Below are positions 59,186 through 64,000 of a DNA stretch of 64,000 nucleotides, piece after piece (position 1 is the first letter of the stretch; each line of letters starts with the position of its first letter). The DNA is from Roseobacter denitrificans OCh 114 (GTDB lineage Bacteria; Pseudomonadota; Alphaproteobacteria; Rhodobacterales; Rhodobacteraceae), in assembly GCF_000014045.1 (NCBI RefSeq), contig NC_008209.1, forward strand, positions 3,371,001 through 3,435,000. Direction: 5' to 3'. The notes under the pieces were generated by a model, which was not told where the DNA came from, made no database searches, and saw nothing but the letters and a program-made list of their open reading frames with translations. The position numbers and the translations under genes are program-made.

Positions 59186-59991
59186 TTGATCCCCGCGCGC
59201 AAAAATGCCTGAACGAACTGGCGCTGGAATATCAGGAAGGCGATCAGCAAGGGGGCTACCGACATGAGGGTGGCAGCAGAAATGATGCTGATATCAACGC
59301 CGTTTTCCGGCGCGCCAAAGATCGACAGGCCCACGGTCAGGGGCCGCGTATCGGGCGAATTGGTGACGATCAGCGGCCACAGGAAGTTGTTCCAATGGGT
59401 GGAGACAGAAACCAGCGCATAGGCCAGATAGGTCGGTTTTGCCAAAGGCACATAGACCCGCCACAAGATACCCAGCAGGCCACAGCCCTCGATGCGCGCG
59501 GCCTCGTGCAGCTCAATCGGGACCCCTTTGAACGCCTGCCGCATCAGAAAAATGCCGAACGCGCTGGCCATATAGGGCATGCCCACGCCCAGAATGGTGT
59601 CAAACAGCCCAAGGCGCGACACCATCGCATAGTTTTCCACGATCAGGACTTCGGGCAGGATAAAGAGCTGCATCAGCACCAGAATGAAGACGAAATCCTT
59701 GCCCGGAAACTGCAACTGCGCAAAGGCAAATCCGGCCAATGTGGTCAGGAAAAACTGCCCGATCAGGATCACGGTCACCAGCAGGAAGGTGTTGAGGAAA
59801 TACTTCAACCACGGCGCCCCGGCCCATGCCACGCGAAAATTTTCCAGCGTCCAGGGGGAAAAGAGGTTCAGGTTGACCGCGTCAGACGTGGAATGCGTGG
59901 CCGCCCAGAAGGCAAAGAGCAAGGGCGCCACCCAGATGACAGCCAGCAGGATCGCCCCGAAACTGTCCATGAAGTTGCTCAGGCTCTTCAT
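59182..59991 (-). CDS. ABC sugar-type permease, inner subunit (UgpE-like)
   Basis: A 269-residue MalG/UgpE-type permease with six membrane segments and the EAA loop (ELHEAARIEGCGLLGILWRVYVPLAKP) that docks to the ATPase. It overlaps the preceding permease gene by 4 nt and the phosphodiesterase by 4 nt. CUT1-type importer; the substrate is inferred as glycerol-3-phosphate or a diester. Confidence 0.92.
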   Translation of the reverse strand: MKSLSNFMDSFGAILLAVIWVAPLLFAFWAATHSTSDAVNLNLFSPWTLENFRVAWAGAPWLKYFLNTFLLVTVILIGQFFLTTLAGFAFAQLQFPGKDFVFILVLMQLFILPEVLIVENYAMVSRLGLFDTILGVGMPYMASAFGIFLMRQAFKGVPIELHEAARIEGCGLLGILWRVYVPLAKPTYLAYALVSVSTHWNNFLWPLIVTNSPDTRPLTVGLSIFGAPENGVDISIISAATLMSVAPLLIAFLIFQRQFVQAFLRAGIK

Positions 59992-60881
59992 TGGTAATGC
60001 GTCCTTTTATCGAGGTAGCTGAACTTGATCGCCGCCACGATGGCCAGCACCACGATGACCATGATGGTCATGGCAGCCGCACTTGGCGCATCAAAGAAGG
60101 CAAAGGCCATTTCCCAAATGTAATAGAGCAGCAGTTTGGAGGCGTCCGACGGCCCGCCCTTGGTGAGAATGAACAAATGGTCGATCAGCTTGACCGAATT
60201 GATCAGCGCATTGACCGCAATGAACACTGTCGTGGGCATCAGGAGCGGCAACACGATACGCCGCGTATAGGTCCAGCGGCTCGCACCCTCAATGTCGGCG
60301 GCCTCCTTCAGATCCTCGGGGATTGTTTGCAAGGCGGCGAGGTAGAAGATCATGAAAAACCCCGCCTCTTTCCAGATCGTCACGATGATGATCGCCCACA
60401 GGGCGGTTTCCGGTTGCCCCAGCCAGTTCACCGACGGCAGACCAAACAGGCTGCCGATCTGATCCAGCACGCCAAGGCCAGGGGTGTAGAAGAACAGCCA
60501 CAGGTTTGCGGCTGCAATCATCGGCAGGACGGTCGGCGTAAAATAGGCGGTGCGCACAAAACCGCGCGCGCGGATTTTTCCGTTTGCCCACAGCGCCATG
60601 GCCAGCGCAATGCCCATCGACACCGGGATCGTGACCCCGGCGTAGATCAGGTTGTTCTTGACCACGAGCCAGAAGGTCGGATCGGCAAAAAGGTCAGTGT
60701 AGTTTTCAAGACCCACATATTCGACGGGTTTGCGGCGTGTGCCGCGTGAAAACAGGCTCGTCCAAAGAGTTGCAATGCTTGGATAAAAGGCAAAGGCAGA
60801 GAGCAGCACGAGTGCCGGAGACAACAACAGCCAGCCGTAAATGGCCTGCCTGCGACGTTCGAGGGTGGCATGTTCTGACAT
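59988..60881 (-). CDS. ABC sugar-type permease, first subunit (UgpA-like)
   Basis: A 297-residue MalF/UgpA-type permease with six membrane segments. The EAA loop reads DLKEAADIEGASRWTYTRRIVLPLLMP. It forms the membrane channel with the next gene product. It follows the binding-protein gene by 64 bp and overlaps the second permease gene by 4 nt. Confidence 0.92.
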   Translation of the reverse strand: MSEHATLERRRQAIYGWLLLSPALVLLSAFAFYPSIATLWTSLFSRGTRRKPVEYVGLENYTDLFADPTFWLVVKNNLIYAGVTIPVSMGIALAMALWANGKIRARGFVRTAYFTPTVLPMIAAANLWLFFYTPGLGVLDQIGSLFGLPSVNWLGQPETALWAIIIVTIWKEAGFFMIFYLAALQTIPEDLKEAADIEGASRWTYTRRIVLPLLMPTTVFIAVNALINSVKLIDHLFILTKGGPSDASKLLLYYIWEMAFAFFDAPSAAAMTIMVIVVLAIVAAIKFSYLDKRTHYQ

Positions 60882-60945
60882 CGTGCCGCTCCGCCTTGGG
60901 ACAGCTCGGGCCGATGCGTTTCATGCACCGGCCCGACCGGAGTTG

Positions 60946-62214
60946 TTATTGGTAGTCGCGCAGCAAACGCTCGGCGGCGGCTTGCGCCTCGGCCAGTGCA
61001 TCGGCCGGTTCCTTCGCGCCGGTCAATGCAGACTGGATCGCGTTGTTCAGACCATCGCGCACGCGGGCCGTCTCGAAGGTCGAGAACTCGGCCACGGCGT
61101 TTTCCAGCTGGTTGCGCGCAACCAGTGCAGGCGGGAATTCTTCCGTATAGGTCTTGAGCGCTTCGGTCTCATAGGCGGCAGGTGACACACCCATGTAGCC
61201 TGTCCCGATGGACCATGCTGCCGCCTGCTCGGGCGCGGTCATGAACTGTATCAGCTTCAGGGCCGCCGCACGCTCTTCGTCCGTTGTGTCCTTGAACAGG
61301 TAGAAATTGCCGCCCCCCGTGGGCGACCCCTTGCGCACATTCGCAGGCAATTCGGCCACACCAAAATCAAAGCTCGCGCCATTCTTTACCGCCGTCAGGT
61401 TGCCGGTCGAATGCCACATCATGGCCGTTTGCCCCTCAAGGAAGGCCTGACGCAATGTGCCCCATTCGACAGTGCCCGTCGGCATGATGCCATGCTCGGT
61501 GGAGAGTGACTTCCAGAACTCCAGCGTTTCCACAACGGTCGGATCATCGAAATAGGTGGTCAGACCATCGCCCGACATCACCTCTTTGCCGTTCTGTATC
61601 GCCAGCGCCTGAAACATCCAATAGGGATAGCCAGTGGACGGGATCATCAGCCCGTAGGTGTTATCATTCGTCAGGGCCTTGCCCATCTCGATCATCTCAT
61701 CCCAGGTGGCGGGAGGTGCTTCGGGATCAAGTCCCGCAGCACGGAACATATCCTTGTTGTAATAGGCCACGATGGTGGATCGCTGGAACGGGATGCCCCA
61801 TGTCTGCCCTTCGATTTTGCCATTGGCCATCAGTGCCGGGTAAAAGCTGTTCAGCCATACCTGATCCGCCTCGGTTGTGGCGACCTCTTCGAACGGGATG
61901 ATGAGTTCCTGCTCGATCAGGTCATAGGCGTCGATGGAAAACATCACCGCAAGCTGCGCAGGCTCGCCGGATGCAAGGGCGGACAAGGCGCGCACACGCG
62001 TGTCATCATAATTACCCGAATAGATCGCGTTGACCTTGATGTCCGGGTTTGCGGCCTCGAAATCCGCAACAATGCCGTCCACCACTTCGGTCAACGCTCC
62101 GCCGACCGCTATCGGGTAATACATCGTCAATTCAGTCTCTGCCGTTGCTGGCACGGCAAGCCCCGCCGCCATGGCCGTGGCCAATCCCAGCCCTGTTGTC
62201 GAAAAGTGTCTCAT
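60946..62214 (-). CDS. Periplasmic ABC substrate-binding protein (CUT1 family)
   Basis: A 422-residue binding protein with a signal peptide (about residues 1-25, ending PATA-ET). The fold is that of family 1 extracellular solute-binding proteins (YYPIAVGG, then NPDIKVNAIYSGNYDDTRVRALSALASGEP, later PVGTVEWGTLRQAFLEGQTAMMWHSTGNL-like segment in the C-lobe). Relatives of this layout bind glycerol-3-phosphate or sugars; the residue pattern alone does not decide. First structural gene after the ATPase. Confidence 0.92.
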   Translation of the reverse strand: MRHFSTTGLGLATAMAAGLAVPATAETELTMYYPIAVGGALTEVVDGIVADFEAANPDIKVNAIYSGNYDDTRVRALSALASGEPAQLAVMFSIDAYDLIEQELIIPFEEVATTEADQVWLNSFYPALMANGKIEGQTWGIPFQRSTIVAYYNKDMFRAAGLDPEAPPATWDEMIEMGKALTNDNTYGLMIPSTGYPYWMFQALAIQNGKEVMSGDGLTTYFDDPTVVETLEFWKSLSTEHGIMPTGTVEWGTLRQAFLEGQTAMMWHSTGNLTAVKNGASFDFGVAELPANVRKGSPTGGGNFYLFKDTTDEERAAALKLIQFMTAPEQAAAWSIGTGYMGVSPAAYETEALKTYTEEFPPALVARNQLENAVAEFSTFETARVRDGLNNAIQSALTGAKEPADALAEAQAAAERLLRDYQ

Positions 62215-62261
62215 TGTTCTCTCCCTTGATTTTACTGGTGAATTTCGCCGCCCAGCAGGTG

Positions 62262-63281
62262 TTACCCCGCCAGCCGATGGCCTGCCGCGTCAAAAACGTG
62301 CAGGTTTTCGTCGTCAAACGTGATGTCGATTTCGCGGCCCTCCGCCATCATCGAGAGTCCAGGCTTCAGCACGCACAAACCCGAGGCATCTGCATGATCC
62401 AGACCGATCAGGGTCTCTGCCCCCAGAAACTCGCTTTCACTGACCCTGCATTGCATCCGGCCTTGCCCTTTTGGCACGATCTGGATGTTTTCCGCCCTGA
62501 TCCCAATGGTCTTATCCGTGCCAAAACCGCTGAAAACATGCGACGCGATCAAGGCCATGGGGGGCGCGCCGACAAATTCCGCGACAAAGGTGTTCTTTGG
62601 TCTGCTATAGAGGTCTTCGGGCGCGCCGACCTGCTGGATATGGCCATCCTTCATCAGGACGACGGTGTCGGCCATGCTCATGGCTTCGGTCTGATCGTGG
62701 GTGACGTATACAACCGTGATGCCCAGATCACGCTGCAGTTTCTTGATGTCCTTGCGCACCGCGTTGCGCAGCTTTGCATCAAGGTTCGACAGAGGTTCAT
62801 CCATCAGACACAGCCGTTGCCCCGCCACAATCGCGCGCGCCAAGGCGACGCGCTGGCGCTGGCCGCCGGATAATTCGCCCGGTCTGCGGCCCTCAAGCCC
62901 AAGCAGCCCGGTGATTTCCAGCGCGCGGTGCAGTTTCTCCTGCCGCTCCTTCTTGGGCACGCGCCGCACCTTCAGACCGAAGACCACATTCTCGGCAACC
63001 GACAGATGCGGAAACAGCGCGTAAGACTGAAAGACCATCGACAGGTTCCGGTCAGACGCAGCACTGGTCGTGACATCCCGGCCGTCAATCCATATCTTGC
63101 CCTCATCAGGCAGTTCCAGCCCGGCCAGCAAGCGCAGCGTCGTCGACTTGCCACACCCCGACGGGCCGAGCAGCGCAGTAAAGCTGCCCTGCGCGATATC
63201 AAGGCTGATCGCTTCCACCCCAAGCTGACCATTCCAGCGTTTTGCCACGCCATCGAGTTTCACAAACGGTGATGTCGTCAT
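62262..63281 (-). CDS. ABC transporter ATPase (UgpC/MalK type)
   Basis: A 339-residue ATPase. Walker A GPSGCGKST is at residues 39-47, the signature LSGGQRQRVALARA and Walker B LCLMDEP follow, then the H-loop VTHDQTEA. A C-terminal TOBE/MalK regulatory domain (IGIRAENIQIV...) is present. It overlaps the DeoR regulator by 4 nt and precedes the binding-protein gene by 47 bp. Confidence 0.95.
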   Translation of the reverse strand: MTTSPFVKLDGVAKRWNGQLGVEAISLDIAQGSFTALLGPSGCGKSTTLRLLAGLELPDEGKIWIDGRDVTTSAASDRNLSMVFQSYALFPHLSVAENVVFGLKVRRVPKKERQEKLHRALEITGLLGLEGRRPGELSGGQRQRVALARAIVAGQRLCLMDEPLSNLDAKLRNAVRKDIKKLQRDLGITVVYVTHDQTEAMSMADTVVLMKDGHIQQVGAPEDLYSRPKNTFVAEFVGAPPMALIASHVFSGFGTDKTIGIRAENIQIVPKGQGRMQCRVSESEFLGAETLIGLDHADASGLCVLKPGLSMMAEGREIDITFDDENLHVFDAAGHRLAG

Positions 63282-64000
63282 GCCTCATCCCCTCCTGCCA
63301 CAATCAGCTTGTCGTTGATCCGGGTCAGCAACGGCTCAAATGCATCGCCTGGCCGACGATCCGTGATGATCTGATCCATGTCTGCAATATTGTCCCCCAA
63401 GGCCGGCGCTTGCCGCCCGAATTTCAGCCAATCGACGACCAGCAAGGCCTGTTGCGCGTTTTCCCGGATGACTTGACGCGCGCGTACTTCGGTCGGGAAA
63501 AAGTCGAGCAGCCCGCCATCCTCCGCAATACCGGCCACGCCGAAGACCGCATATTCCGCCCTGAAGCGTGCGAAGAAATCCAGCACCTCATTGCCCAGAA
63601 TATCCCGATCAGGCAGGCGCATTTCCCCGCCCGGTATCAGGATACGGTTTGAGACTTCCTCGCTTAGCGCCATGGCAGCGCTGAGGTTATTGGTGATGAC
63701 TGTCAGCCCTTTGCGCCGGCGCAGCGATTTTGCCACGCGCAAGGGGGTCGAGCCGATGGAAATAAAGAGGGTTGAATCGTCCGGGATCAGATCCGCCGCG
63801 GCCTCGCCAATCACCTGCTTGCCGGGGTTGTTTGTCGCTGTGCGCTGATCAAACGGTGTGTTCAGGAACTCGCGGCTCAGCTCAATGCGGCCATGTCGCC
63901 GGTGCAGCATTTCCCCTTCGCACAGCGCATCCACATCGCGGCGGATCGTTTGCATGGAAACGTCAAACCGCTCAGCCAGAGACCCGACGGCAACCGCGCC
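63278..64000 (-). CDS. DeoR/GlpR-family transcriptional regulator (5' end beyond window)
   Basis: The C-terminal 240 codons of a DeoR-type repressor; the frame stays open to the window edge. The recognition helix (LAERFDVSMQTIRRDVDAL) is at the start, followed by the sugar-phosphate-binding domain with FISIGSTP, ITNN and the C-terminal VVDWLKFGRQAP. It overlaps the ABC ATPase by 4 nt, so it is probably in the same operon and controls it, responding to a phosphorylated compound such as glycerol-3-phosphate. Confidence 0.92.
   Translation of the reverse strand, partial: GAVAVGSLAERFDVSMQTIRRDVDALCEGEMLHRRHGRIELSREFLNTPFDQRTATNNPGKQVIGEAAADLIPDDSTLFISIGSTPLRVAKSLRRRKGLTVITNNLSAAMALSEEVSNRILIPGGEMRLPDRDILGNEVLDFFARFRAEYAVFGVAGIAEDGGLLDFFPTEVRARQVIRENAQQALLVVDWLKFGRQAPALGDNIADMDQIITDRRPGDAFEPLLTRINDKLIVAGGDEA

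Overview
The window looks like chromosome from a marine aerobic anoxygenic phototroph of the Roseobacter group (Rhodobacterales, Alphaproteobacteria). The evidence is a light-harvesting 2 operon (pucBAC) beside ordinary Rhodobacterales housekeeping genes, F1 ATPase genes in the order atpHAGDC without the F0 genes, groESL under a CIRCE operator, a fused MrpAB antiporter subunit, and many small translationally coupled gene pairs. Species assignment is inference. Most of the window is ordinary; the two regions worth most attention are 32.7-39.5 kb and 39.5-43.2 kb.

Layout. 0.2-9.8 kb: a cytochrome P450, an Hsp20-DUF1150 heat-shock pair with an RpoH-like promoter, purEK, a lone PhnM-type amidohydrolase overlapping a secreted lipase, a NUDIX hydrolase, an EamA exporter, and groESL. 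9.9-19.7 kb: a PD-(D/E)xK DUF2161 protein, a VPLPA-CTERM surface protein, family II pyrophosphatase, a HAD hydrolase, a MaoC hydratase, the coupled trio ribF-ycgN-threonine aldolase, a hydrolase/isomerase pair, prs, and a lipoprotein with a possible Cys-His-Asp triad. 20.6-30.2 kb: a three-HAMP chemoreceptor, the F1 operon, a methyltransferase and gloB. 30.3-39.5 kb: clpA, a 1.7 kb stretch with no supportable gene, then one 1699-residue protein joining a DEDD exonuclease-like domain, a RecQ helicase and a UvrD-type helicase.

39.5-43.1 kb is the puc operon. Three TGT-N12-ACA palindromes (PpsR/CrtJ type) lie upstream of pucB. The alpha subunit carries Phe44-Leu45 where Rhodobacter sphaeroides has Tyr44-Tyr45, which predicts a blue-shifted LH2, and it has a C-terminal extension of about 65 residues. 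A stem-loop separates pucA from pucC, and pucC is translationally coupled to an unrecognised gene that encodes seven and a half copies of a 25-residue repeat.

43.2-49.2 kb is a six-gene Mrp Na+(K+)/H+ antiporter operon on the minus strand. 49.4-54.6 kb holds hisB-hisH and hisA-hisF-hisE, separated by two minus-strand membrane/periplasmic genes. 54.7-58.4 kb holds a CoA-binding protein, a zinc-ribbon protein, rlmB, tRNA-Tyr and a Na/Pi cotransporter. 58.4-64.0 kb is a DeoR-regulated ABC importer operon ending in a GpdQ-like phosphodiesterase; together they suggest uptake and hydrolysis of glycerol-3-phosphate or its diesters.
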